DNA of 64,000 bases, from assembly GCA_034509735.1 (NCBI GenBank), contig JACGWO010000005.1, positions 17,349,264-17,413,263 on the forward strand, in the 5' to 3' direction. The notes beneath the pieces are model-generated. The model ran no database searches, was not told the DNA's origin, and was given only the letters and a program-made list of their open reading frames with translations. The position numbers and the translations under genes are program-made. The stretch's first letter is position 1, and each line of letters opens with the position of its first letter. Positions 33,090 to 43,100 of this stretch are shown piece by piece. Source of the stretch: Sesamum alatum. Lineage: Eukaryota > Streptophyta > Magnoliopsida > Lamiales > Pedaliaceae.

Positions 33090-34327
33090 TGAGACTTCAT
33101 GTTGCATAAATTGGATAAAGTACATACAAATTTAAATTAGTAAATTCACTTACTATTTGATAAAAATCTTAACAATTAAAAAAGCAAGTGTGCAATATGT
33201 AGAAAAATTCATATATACATGAAGCATATCAATAGTAGCATTAAAAGACAAACTTCAATCTCTATTAAAAGTCACTTACTATTACATAAAATATTTAGAG
33301 TTGATAAACTAGTAAATTCCAAATAAGACAAAGATGGTGAGAAATAAAATACTTCAAAGTATGTCTTCTTAATAGAAAGTTCAAATAATTTTTCTGATTA
33401 AGTAATTGTACATAGAGCAAATGAGAATCCATTAAAGAATGATGTTTGATACTACATGAATAATATAATATGTAGCTTTTTGTTAATGGAAGAAGAAGTT
33501 TAAGAGGGAAAAAATTGGATCACAAATACATCTTTATATGAAGCATATCAGTAGTAACATTAAAAAAAGCAAGTTTCAATCTGTATTAAACTTACTATTA
33601 CATAAAATATTTAGAGTTGATAAACTGGTAAATTCCAAATAATAATAAGATAGTGAGAAATAAAATACTTCAAAGTATGTCTTCTTAAGAGAAAGTTTGA
33701 ATATTTTGTTTTGATTAAGTAATTGTACATATAGCCAATGAGAATGCATTAAAGAATGGTGTTTGATACTATATGGAGAATAATATGCAGCATTTTGTAA
33801 CGGCATAGGAAGTTTAAGAGTAAAAAAACAAAAAATGAATCACAACTACATCTTGATTATTGCTAACTTGATATTTTTAGTTTTGTGCTTTGTATCTTCA
33901 ATCTTTACGTATAAAAATGCAAATCAATGGCCTATGAGTATATATATGTATATATATATAGAAGATAGTAGAAAAGAAAAAAAACTAAAGTACATATTAA
34001 TTACATGTTCTTATTAAGACCAAATTTTGGAGAAACATATTAACATATTAGTTTGTGAGAGAGATTTTAGACTTTGAATTGGGTTTTAATTTGTAGAGGA
34101 AAAAAAAAAAGAAAAGAAAAGGTTGGTGTGAGAACATGGGTGGTTATGGCAAGAGAATATATTTGGTAGTTTGTAAAATTGGTATGAGAACTACCAATAT
34201 GATGGTGATAGATAGAAAGAAATCAACAAATGTATTTTAAGAAAAACAAAGGGCAATTATTGTAAAAACACATAAATAACTTCCACATTAGATACAAAAG
34301 AAGATTTCTTTTTATAATTAGTATAGA
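33090..34327 (-). mobile_element. Second Helitron 5' portion, adjoining Helitron 1
   Basis: At 34327 the minus strand has another Helitron start (A|TCTATACTAATTATAAAAAGA). The first ~200 bp resemble the corresponding part of Helitron 1 (shared TTTTGGTAGTTT or ATTTGGTAGTTTG, TATGAGAACT). No separate CTAG end is seen before Helitron 1, so the two are nested or joined head to tail. It contains a 319-bp tandem duplication. Confidence 0.6.
33219..33852. repeat. 319-bp tandem duplication
   Basis: ATGAAGCATATCA at 33219 and 33538 begin two diverged copies, each ending near TCACAAATACATC or TCACAACTACATC. Shared inner words include TACTTCAAAGTATGTCTTCT and AAGTAATTGTACATA. Small open frames inside are not genes. 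Confidence 0.9.
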
Positions 34328-35199
34328 TTATTATATAAATATCTCAATAATTTGAGTAATATATCCATTGAATTAATATATTAATGTAGCTATAAATAAT
34401 AATATACATTACAATAAATTTACATAAAGTGAGACAATATTCACAAATCTGGTAAAATTCAAAATTCATGATCTCAAACTTGTTTATGGGCCTGAACCTT
34501 AAATACATGACTGAAACATTGTTCGTGGTTAGAATGTAAGAATGTTATGATAAGGCGTAAAATTCAATGAATTTTGAAGCCTTGGTAGGGCACGATCCCA
34601 TTGCATGAGCTACGGAATGCAATGTATTATTACAGTATATATTATTGGAGAGGCTTGTTGGGTGTCCAAATTAATTTTAGTCCATCATTTTTATAAAAAT
34701 TTAAAATATTAATTATTTTTAAGATCCCCATTCATCATGGTCTTTCATAATTACATTTTTTTTTTTATTTCTCATGTTTTTTTTATTTTAGGTAATTTTT
34801 AACTCTACAACATATAAATAATATAATTTATAAAAATATATTATTTTAAATATATTTTAAAAATTATACACATACGTAAATGTGCACACTTACTAATCTC
34901 TTATAATTAAAGGAAACATATATAATGATAACTGATTGGAAAAGTTATATTATTTTGAATAATTGCACACACATACATATATTTATACTAATTTTAAAAA
35001 GAAACACCATTTTGTGTGTAAATTGGAAGTTTCTTTTTGGTTTTTACAAGCTTTGGCCTTTCAATAATTCTTTATTAACTTATTTTTGCAAATGGATTAA
35101 TGAATTTGTAGAGGACAAAAATGATAATTTATACTATTTATGATAGTTCTCGTATCAAATTATTGAATTACCAGAAATACCCTTCATTAAGTTATAAGA
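34328..35199. other. AT-rich stretch without recognised gene
   Basis: Very AT-rich with many TATATAAA-like words; a 72-codon frame at 34925-35143 has no recognisable protein features. Confidence 0.5.
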
Positions 35200-35262
35200 A
35201 AAAAAGTGTTTCACATCGAATTTCTTTTTCCACGTCACACGTTTTCTCCTTCTCCAAACACG

Positions 35263-35293
<31 letters not shown>

Positions 35294-35497
35294 ACCCACA
35301 TCCTTAATACCTCCTTCCTCCTCTCTTTCAGAAACCCAACCCAAGTCTCTCAAGAAAATAAGATAATCACTAACCTCATTATGTTGTAGTTCTATTTCGT
35401 TTTCAAGTTTTATTTTGTTTTGTGCGAAAGAAAGTTCTATTTTCTTCTCTATTGATTGTACTTCAAAGAACGAGAAAGAATGGGAGAGCATAAGCAG
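35200..35497 (+). pseudogene. Orphan gene start: CT/CA-rich 5' UTR and first exon (MGEHKQ)
   Basis: A pyrimidine-rich leader with (TC)n(AC)n microsatellite (35262-35294), CTTCCTCCTCTCTTTCAGAA and an A-poor to A-rich transition looks like a plant 5' UTR. It leads to AAAGAATGGGAGAGCATAAGC, an ATG in fair context at 35480 followed by GGAGAGCATAAGCAG and a splice donor GTTTGTTTCC at 35498. That would encode only MGEHKQ. No second exon is found in the next 1.7 kb before the Helitron end at 37158. I infer a captured or truncated gene 5' end; I do not recognise the gene from six residues. Confidence 0.4.
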
Positions 35498-37157
35498 GTT
35501 TGTTTCCTTTTTCATTAAAAAAAAATGATTATGCGCATATTTATTGTAGGTGTGTACATACATACTGTGTGTATATGGCTTTAGATTTGATGCTCTATTT
35601 TTTCATTTTTGATTTGAGTGATATGATTCTAGATTTTGTCTATGCTTTGTTTTCTTTTTTCAATTTTTATTTGAGGGGATATGGTTCTTGATTTGCTTCA
35701 CGTTCTTATTCATATTATTTTTATAGTTAGTAGAAATTTGATGCTTCTTTTTCCAGCAAACTTCTATCGTTTTTTACCCCTCTTCTACTCACCATCTCAA
35801 TCAAAATGGAAGAAGCCCTTTTTAAAATTTATTTGATGGGTCTTATTGTCAGAGTTTCCATGTCCATTTGTACTACACTAGAAAAAATATTTCCTCATAA
35901 AGAGCCTTTCCAAAAATTAATAATTATTAATAATTTCATAAAATTAGTATAAAAATCAAGAGAAATAATTTATGTTCATTTGCACCAGAAATAATTAATT
36001 TGATTAAGTAATACCTGAATCCCATTATTTTTCCGGCATCATCTCTATAGTGATTAATTGGTAAAAAAAATCATAATGCCATATTAAAAATTGGATAAAA
36101 TGTTTAAGTAAGTCTCACTTTTTAACTACTAATTATTGTTTAGACTTTGACTTTATGCTTTTCGGCATTTAAAATCTGGATTAATGAGTTTGTGATAGCT
36201 AGCTATTACTCTGTTTTACTTGTTGTTTGGGTGGTTAATTGCAAAAGAATTATGTTAATGGCATATATGACTGCGAAAGAATGTTGATATTCTATGTTCA
36301 ATGGTGTATTGGATGAATTATTTTTTTAGCATGCAGTTGAGGGTAAAGGTTTAAGACATAGTCATATTAATTACACGTGAGTTGCTTAATAAAACAGAGC
36401 AATAACTGGCTATCACTAGCCATAGTTTTTAACTTTAGATGCGTGATGTTATGTTCAATATATGCACATTTGTGAAAGACATAGCGAAAATGCTTATAAT
36501 TTGGTAACCTTTCAGTTGAGTGCGAGTTCATCAGCAAAAGTCCGGGTTCAAGCTAATTTTCTTTGAGTTCTTTGGAAATTTCATTGAGTTTCAGGTTTAA
36601 AAAGATCTTTATCTTCTTCGATTTTCTCTTTACGTCCGCTTATTAGGGCAATATTTTGTACTATTGCCTCTTAATTCATTATTTAGTTTTTTATGTGAAC
36701 GTATTGAGATTTAGTTGATTTATAACAATCGCATATATATGCACTCTGTTAAATCCATTATCTCTATTTTTGCTTGGATTACCTTTTTCATCCTCATTTC
36801 TGCGGCTTCTTTTTATCTTGACCTCACTTATTTTTTTCATTTGATGTTCGTTTTGTTAAAAAGGTTTAGTAATTTTATTTTATGGATCTATGTTTAGTCT
36901 AGATTTGTTTATGTACTTAGTCCCATGTTTTGTGTGATTCAACTCCTTTTGAGTCTTGAATGAGAAGGAAAAAAAAAGAGGTTAGTGAAAGAAGAGAATG
37001 AAACTGAGTTGAGAGATAAGGCAGGACCAAAATTAAACAAATAAAGAGGATAGTGGACAAAAAAAAAAGGAAAAACTAATTCCGTATTATCTTTTTAAAT
37101 AGGGGTAATTTTATCAAAGCATTAAAAGACACACCAAACATTGAGGCTTAATTAATA
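35498..37157. other. Intron-like or intergenic T-rich sequence
   Basis: T-rich on the plus strand, as expected for a plant intron following 35497, but no acceptor with a recognisable exon is seen. Open frames at 35500-35691 and 36715-36897 are low-complexity Phe/Leu/Ile runs and are not genes. Confidence 0.5.
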
Positions 37158-37224
37158 CTAGCAGTCCACACATACTCAATGTGTGAACAAATAAGAAATT
37201 ATGATAAAAATATTAATATACATG

Positions 37225-37820
37225 TGTAAATAAATTTTCGTGTTCTTAAATTTATCGAAACAAGAAAATATTACAAATAAATTTCTTGAATTGATTGAAT
37301 ATTTGTGGGTGCGAAATCTCTACTTAAAAACTTCTGATTCTCCTCTTCAAGAACTTGATATGCTCTCTTGCTTGTGTCTTCAATTGTATGTGTGTGTGTA
37401 TTTTGAATGAGTTATAAGGACCCCTTTATATAGCTGTCAAAGAGGTAGAGTTGTGGTGAATTTGAACACTTATTTTGTATTATCTCATTATTTTAATTTA
37501 AAGAAATAAATACATTAAATATTAGGGAAGACATAATTGGTCAATTTCGATATTATCCTTTAATTTTTATAAATTTCAAAGAGATAATACAAGAAATATT
37601 TATCTTTGATTTGATTGGCCGAAACACCTCAATTTGACAGGTGTTGACCGTTGATTTGATGACGAAATATATATTAAAATATCAATTAATTTAACTATTT
37701 ATATTTGAAATTAATTTAGTAAATTCCAAAATATAAATAGAAAAATAGAATGTAATTGATAAATAATATATATTTTCCACTTGTCATCAGTTGATTGGTT
37801 GCAAAATTTATTTGTCTACA
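37225..37820 (-). repeat. 3' LTR of Tat-type element (596 bp, internally deleted)
   Basis: Plus strand TGTAAATAAATTTTCG...TTTGTCTACA, so TG...CA on both strands. Compared with the other LTR it lacks about 350 bp (present at 48618-48970) after CAAGAACTTGATAT. It keeps the inner end from 37641 to 37820, which is missing from the other LTR. Confidence 0.88.
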
Positions 37821-37836
37821 AATGCCCCCTCGAGAC
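37821..37836 (-). other. Polypurine tract of Tat-type element
   Basis: Minus strand TCTCGAGGGGGCATT directly before the LTR start TGTAGACAAA. Confidence 0.75.
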
Positions 37837-38415
37837 TCGTTCACGAACATATGCTTGAAAATGTAATTTTCGAAGTGAATGAGTCGTGAAAATATGAATC
37901 AGGGGCCACCGTAATTTTGAGTTTGCTTTAGACCAATTTAATTTGGGTCTTTTACGGATTTGAGGATTTTGGGCCCTGATTTGGTTTGATTGATTCTTTC
38001 AGTGGACAGTCCACAGAGAGAACCCATCACCTCGTTGCACATATTTGCATTCATACATAGATTGGGCCGAGACAATGAATTGGGCCAAAATAATAGGATA
38101 AATTAGGCTTGCGGTCCCTTTTTTTTCTTTCATCTAGTCGAGGCCTATCAATTCTCTTTCCTTTTTTAATGACTTTCTTAATCAGAGTTTCCAACCTTTC
38201 TTTCTCAAGTCCGAGCTGCAGCGGAGTTCTGCAGGCATGGTATTTTGCGGGACGACGAAGTTGATTAAAGTATAGAATCTTACCAAGACTCCAATTCAAA
38301 CTCTGGCAGACAATTACTTTTGTCAATGTCCTAGTTTCATGAACCTTTTAAATTTGAGTTCGTTTGGGACTAGGAATCAACAAATTATTTAATCTAAACG
38401 TCTAAAACCAGCACC

Positions 38416-38423
38416 TATATAAG
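38416..38423 (+). promoter_or_regulatory. TATA box for the antisense PMD gene
   Basis: CACCTATATAAGG on the plus strand is a strong plant TATA box about 1.2 kb before the PMD start codon. Following it are splice-like sites: an acceptor TTTTTTTGGCAG at about 38574, a donor CACGGTAATA at 38658 and an acceptor TTTGATAG at 39630, so the leader may be spliced. Inferred from sequence only. Confidence 0.5.
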
Positions 38424-39638
38424 GAGTTGAAAATATGGTGATCCAAACTGTGACTTTACTGTGTTCTTGAAGTATATTTCAAAAGCTGATTTTTTTTCCC
38501 TATGATTTTCTGGTACGCACACCAGGTGTTCGTTATAATGCCTCAGTGAATCTTTTTTTTTTTTTTTTTGGCAGAATTTTCAGTCCACGAGAAGCTTCGG
38601 CTCGACGACAAGATTTCAACTTCAACTCCTTCCGAAATTTCAACCTGCCTGTCACGGTAATATTTCCACCTCAAGAGTTAATTTTTTTTTTTCGCCCATC
38701 GCGTATGAGAATAACAAGGCTGTTCGCACTCAGTCCCTTGTTTATTCAGTTTCTTGCTTGCTTTGATTGAGATTGTTGACATGCTTTTGTGGTTTTGTAT
38801 GAATTATTGCTTAGTTCTAGCATCACAACTTCTCCTTCACAATCCTGCTAAACTCTTAATTCTTCTCTTTCTCTATTTTCTTCAAACGGGCATGCCCAGT
38901 AATGTGGAACACACACAGCAGCAGCAAACACTGTTTGTTTTATAATTCAGATTTTTTTAAGTACATAAGCTGTGGGCATATGGAACCATAATGCTGTCTT
39001 GATTAGAGGCAACTTTTAATTCAAAGTTGATTGGCTAATTAATGATTCTTACTTCTTTTGCAAATTCTACCAATGATTTCATCTATTCCTTTTTGCTTGA
39101 TGACGACACTGTCTGAGAAATACGTTGGACCCTGATTTTCTATATTACACTCATGCATAGATATCATTCTTGCTTGTGTAATTACCAATGTTTCCCACAT
39201 CCCAACTTTGATAGTTAGTTGCAATTTAAACAAGAAAGAACAAGGAACTCAAATCCCAAGCAGGCATAAAAAGATGCACGTGAACATAAGTTTCTTGCTC
39301 TAATTTATTCTTGCTATTTCTCCTTGATAGCATAACGTCTTCAGTCAACAAATTCACCTTCGATCTGCAAACATGCTATTTCTCTTTTTTTTTTTTACTT
39401 CAATTCTTGTATTCAAGAGAGATCCATCAAAAGGCATAGCAGATTTTTCCACAATACTGCAGAAACTAGGAAATAGACTTTGTATTCAAAAAGTTAATAG
39501 CCAGCGTTTAATTGATATCGACTGTAGCTTTTATTTAACATATTCCCATGTGCTTTACCAATGGTATGTCACAGATTTATTTGAGGTTTTTTCACTAACT
39601 CAATTAAATCTATTCTTTGTGCTTTGATAGGTTGCGAC

Positions 39639-40862
39639 ATGGTTTACTTCAAAGACGAGTCTCTTTCCTCCGGTCAACAAAACTTAGTAATTCTTGACGA
39701 TGAAAGTCAACTGACAGAGAAAGGGGCGGTTTTGACGACTCACACACCTCTCATCGGTCGATATGCGAAGCAATGGCCAAGGTTGACGACTCCACTTCAC
39801 ACGGAACAATGGTCTCGAGAAGTTTCATTGAGCAAGACTTCCAAGGTGTGGTCTTTACAAGCGACCCATCACCGTTGTTCCAACGAACCAAGCTTTTTAC
39901 CGACGTTAGGCCGCCACATTATTGAAGGGAAAGCCAAGTGGGGCGACAACATTAACTTTCCTGGCGAGTTTCGCTTCATCAAAGGATTTTGGGAGTGGAC
40001 GGAAGACGTACTCAGTCGGTGCAGGGACAAGCTAGTCGCGGCCCAAGTATACGATGCCCTATACGCCTCATTGTTTACCTATAACCGCAATTCCGACATC
40101 GTCAAGGCTCTTTACGAAACGTGGTGCCCATCCACTAACACTCTTCTGACGTCCTTTAGAGAGTTGTCTATTTCGTTGTGGGACGTGCATACCCTGGCCG
40201 GACTTCCTATGATCGGAATCCTTTATTTGTAAAGCATTCGTGGGCCCAAGATGACGCTCTTTTCCGGCGAAGGAGGCGCAAAATACTACGATCCGCAAGA
40301 GGCGAGAAAGCGGCTACACAAAGGCGACTTTATCTCTTGGACTTGCAACATGATTGTGAGGGACAAGGATTTTTCATTCACAGACGACGGGCACGCCACA
40401 GAATCTGAAGAAATCTATTTCATGGCCGTCCGTTCGAACTACCTTCCTCTGCGGCAAGGCGATCATTTCATTGTTGAGCCGTATAGCCCTCATCGATTTA
40501 GTTGTCAATTTGGTTTCTTCCAAGAAGTGCCAGGGATTCTTTCGCAAGACGTTCGCAAAAGCCTCTTTAGAGGGTGGAATCCATTATTGGCGCTTGTGCA
40601 TTTTATCCAAGACCATGGAAAAAGTGTTGTTCCCTCCCATGCCCCCAAATATGAAGAAGTTCTCCTCCGAGCCGTACAAAAGGTGGTGGCTCGTCACGGT
40701 GGCTACTTTGAAGAAACCGTGTCGAAGTGGCTTGCCTTAGGCCCAAGTCAAGCTTCTCCAAAAGGCAAAAAGTGTGGTGAAGGAGTCGCCCAAGATCAAC
40801 CTCACGAGCAGGCTACTTTCCCTCCCAATGAAATTCTCAAGTGGTCAAATCCCTTGAAGTAA
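39639..40862 (+). pseudogene. Plant mobile domain (PMD, aminotransferase-like) protein, antisense cargo gene of the Gypsy element
   Basis: ATG at 39639, just after the acceptor-like TTTGATAG. The first part (197 codons) has WSLQATHHRC, FPGEFRFIKGFWEWTEDVL, QVYDALYASLFTYNRN, ALYETWCPSTNTL and RELSISLWDVHTLAGLP, the core of the plant mobile domain family (PF10536). A TAA at 40230-40232 interrupts the frame, which continues unchanged: SIRGPKMTLFSGEGG, YYDPQEARKRL, FMAVRSNYLPLRQGDHF and YSPHRFSCQFGFFQEVPG, down to a stop at 40860. A one-base shift near 40857 opens the next frame (SNKKQSVPRSLEVSG, KRRKRELKPINIDVDDED). PMD proteins are known both as host genes involved in silencing and as passengers of transposable elements; no enzyme activity is established here. 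Position, between pol and 3' LTR and opposite in strand, marks it as element cargo. One stop and one shift make this copy a pseudogene. Confidence 0.85.
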
Positions 40863-41557
40863 TAAGAAGCAAAGTGTTCCTCGTTCCTTGGAAGTAAGTG
40901 GGAGTAGCAACTCTAATTGTCATTGGAAGAGGCGGAAGAGGGAGTTAAAACCAATAAACATCGACGTTGATGATGAAGACTCAAGTATGAACCATCGATG
41001 TTGAACTTTGTCAAGGAGGTTATTTTTTTCCTTATTCCTCTTTTTTTTTGTGATAAGATTTTCTTTTGTTTCTAACTCTAGTCTTAGCCATTGAAGATGA
41101 TGAAAGTTCCCAAGACAGCCAAGGGTTGAGTTTTGGGTCTAACTTGTTGGCTACGACCCGTCCTCTTGGAATGGGGTTTAAGAGAAAACAACCCTCCTGC
41201 CAAGCCGTTGTGTCGGTATTTGAAGGCGAGAGGTTCGTTCTTAACCATCAAAAGGAGTTCCTTCAGAAGCTATGGAGTGATCTTCTCGTGAAGATATCAA
41301 ACACCCCAATTGATTTCATCTCATCAATCAAAGACGACGTTTACATCGTTCTTGAATCTATGAAGAGCTTTCAGAATTTTGACATCTCAAACATTGAAGA
41401 ATCGATGAACATGTTCTTTGCCAAGGCCGTTGCTTATGATGAGGCGAGGTTGTCGTCTTCTGAAAGGTTATCCAAAGATCTTCTCGACCGGCAGTTAAAG
41501 GAAGCCAACGATCGTCTTAAAGAAAGGTTATCCAAAGATCTTCTCGATCGCATTTGA
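40863..41557 (+). pseudogene. PMD gene, linker and last exon (coiled-coil tail)
   Basis: After the frame shift the coding sequence runs to about 41005 with a basic patch and an acidic DVDDED stretch; a T-rich intron ends at the acceptor CTAACTCTAG (41081), and the last exon (41082-41557) reads IEDDESSQDSQGL, PLGMGFKRKQPSC, VSVFEGERFVLNHQKEFLQK and DFISSIKDDVYIVLESM, then a helical tail. The tail contains an exact 60-bp tandem duplication (AGGTTATCCAAAGATCTTCT at 41466 and 41526) that doubles RLSKDLLDR. The intron start is not certain. This is the usual acidic/coiled C-terminal extension of TE-borne PMD genes rather than a catalytic domain. Confidence 0.65.
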
Positions 41558-41840
41558 TTCCCTTTTTCTTTGTTCTATGTCATGAACTCCAATGTTTCAT
41601 TGAGATTACGTAATAGAAGCTTTTTCTTTTCTTTCTATCAATCTTTGAGCATATTTGAGTACTTCCACTCTCGATGACTTCATAAGAAGAATAAAGCTCA
41701 TTTAAGTGTTATGACTGAACTTAGAATATCTAAGCTGCTACGTACCTCATCACGAGGATCAAGTCAACGTAGTTCAGGGGTACAAAATATTTGTTTGGAG
41801 AGGGGAGGGCCGTTCACAGTTTATACTCATGGGGCCCAGG

Positions 41841-41945
41841 AGTTTTTTTTTTTTCCTCTTTTTTTTCTTTCTTTTCTTTTTTTTAGTTTTTTTTCTTCTT
41901 TTTTTTCCTTTTTTTGTTTTTGTTTTTTTTTCTTTTTCTTTTTTC
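41841..41945. repeat. T-rich low-complexity tract (A/G-rich on the minus strand)
   Basis: About 105 bp of T runs with C and few G; it separates the PMD gene's 3' side from the integrase end. The frames through it (Phe or Lys runs) are not genes. Confidence 0.9.
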
Positions 41946-41960
41946 AGACGTAATACCGCT

Positions 41961-43100
41961 TCAAGAACTTTCATTTATTGGGCCTATCCTCAAGCCATCT
42001 TCAGCAACCAACTTATATGCACCATTTGTGTAGGCCTCTTTGACAACATACGGGCCATCCCATTTTGGCAAGAACTTGTTTCCCGTTCGATGGGTTGCGA
42101 TTATAGGCCTCCTCACTGCGAGTACTAGATTACCAACTTGAAAAGAGTCAAGGCCGACCTTCTTATTGAATGCTTTGGATAGTCGAGCTTGATAACACTC
42201 GAGCCTTTGTTGTGCTTCCAATCTCTTCTCATTGAGAGCTTCTAGTTCATCTAGACGTATTGGAGCATTTTCTTCTTCAGTAAGCCCTTCTTGTATAGCT
42301 ATCCTTAATGAAGGAATTTGTTGCTCAAGCGGGAGGACTGCCTCCACTTCATAAACCAGGGCATAAGGGGTTGCTTGCGTAGGCGTTCTGACAGTGGTTT
42401 TATATGCCCAAAGAACTTCTCCAATTCTTTCGTGCCAATCCCGCTTTGACTTGACCACCACTTCTTCAACAGGCCGCACAAAGTTTTGTTAAATGCTTCC
42501 GCAAGACCGTTGGCAGCAGCATAGTACATAGAAGAGTTTCGCTGCTTGAATCCAAACTTCTGACATAATTTGTCTATCAATCTATTACAGAAGGGTTTTC
42601 CATTATTAGTGATGATATACCTAGGCACTCTGTAGCGATATATGATGTGTGTACGGATGAAATCAGCAACATTCTCTTTCTTCACTTCTTTGGGGGGGAC
42701 TGCTTCAGTCCATTTAGAGAAGTAGTCAGTTGCTGCCAAAATATATAAGTGACCACCGGAGGACTTTGTCATTGGTCCCACGACATCCTAACCCCAAGCA
42801 TCAAAGAGCCATGAAGCTACAGTAGGGTGCAATGGCTCAGGTAGTTGGTGGATAAGATTGGCGTGAATTTGACAAGCTTGACATCTCCGTGCATAGTCCA
42901 TGCAATCTTTAACCATTGTAAGCTAGTAATAACCCATCCTTTTTATACGGAAATGTAGCTTTGGTCCGGATTGGTGTGCATCACAAACTCTAGAGTGAGA
43001 TTCTTCCATAGCTTGCATTTGCTCATCATCATTTAGGCAACGTAAGAAAATACCATCAAATGAATGTCTGTAGAGCGTGTCTTTGAAGTAGATGAAGCGA
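41961..43100 (-). pseudogene. Tat-type Gypsy integrase (frameshifted)
   Basis: Minus strand. The zinc-binding region ends in MDYARRCQACQIHANLIH (about 42840-42905). The core (42305-42781) has GHLYILAATDYFSKWTEAV with the first aspartate, IITNNGKPF where the second catalytic residue is N rather than the expected D, and YYAAANGLAEAFNKTL with the glutamate. A frameshift near 42470 leads to the C-terminal part (41961-42479): WAYKTTVRTPTQATPYALVY, AVLPLEQQIPSLR and WDGPYVVKEAYTNGAYKL. A stop lies before the core at about 42789. Integrase inserts the cDNA; this copy is inactive. Confidence 0.9.

Noticed and set aside
38051..38326. Minus-strand frame of 91 codons between the 3' LTR and the PMD promoter
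   Set aside because: No recognisable domain; lies in untranslated element sequence.
41711..41974. Frames coding Phe-rich and Lys-rich peptides
   Set aside because: They run through the T-rich low-complexity tract.
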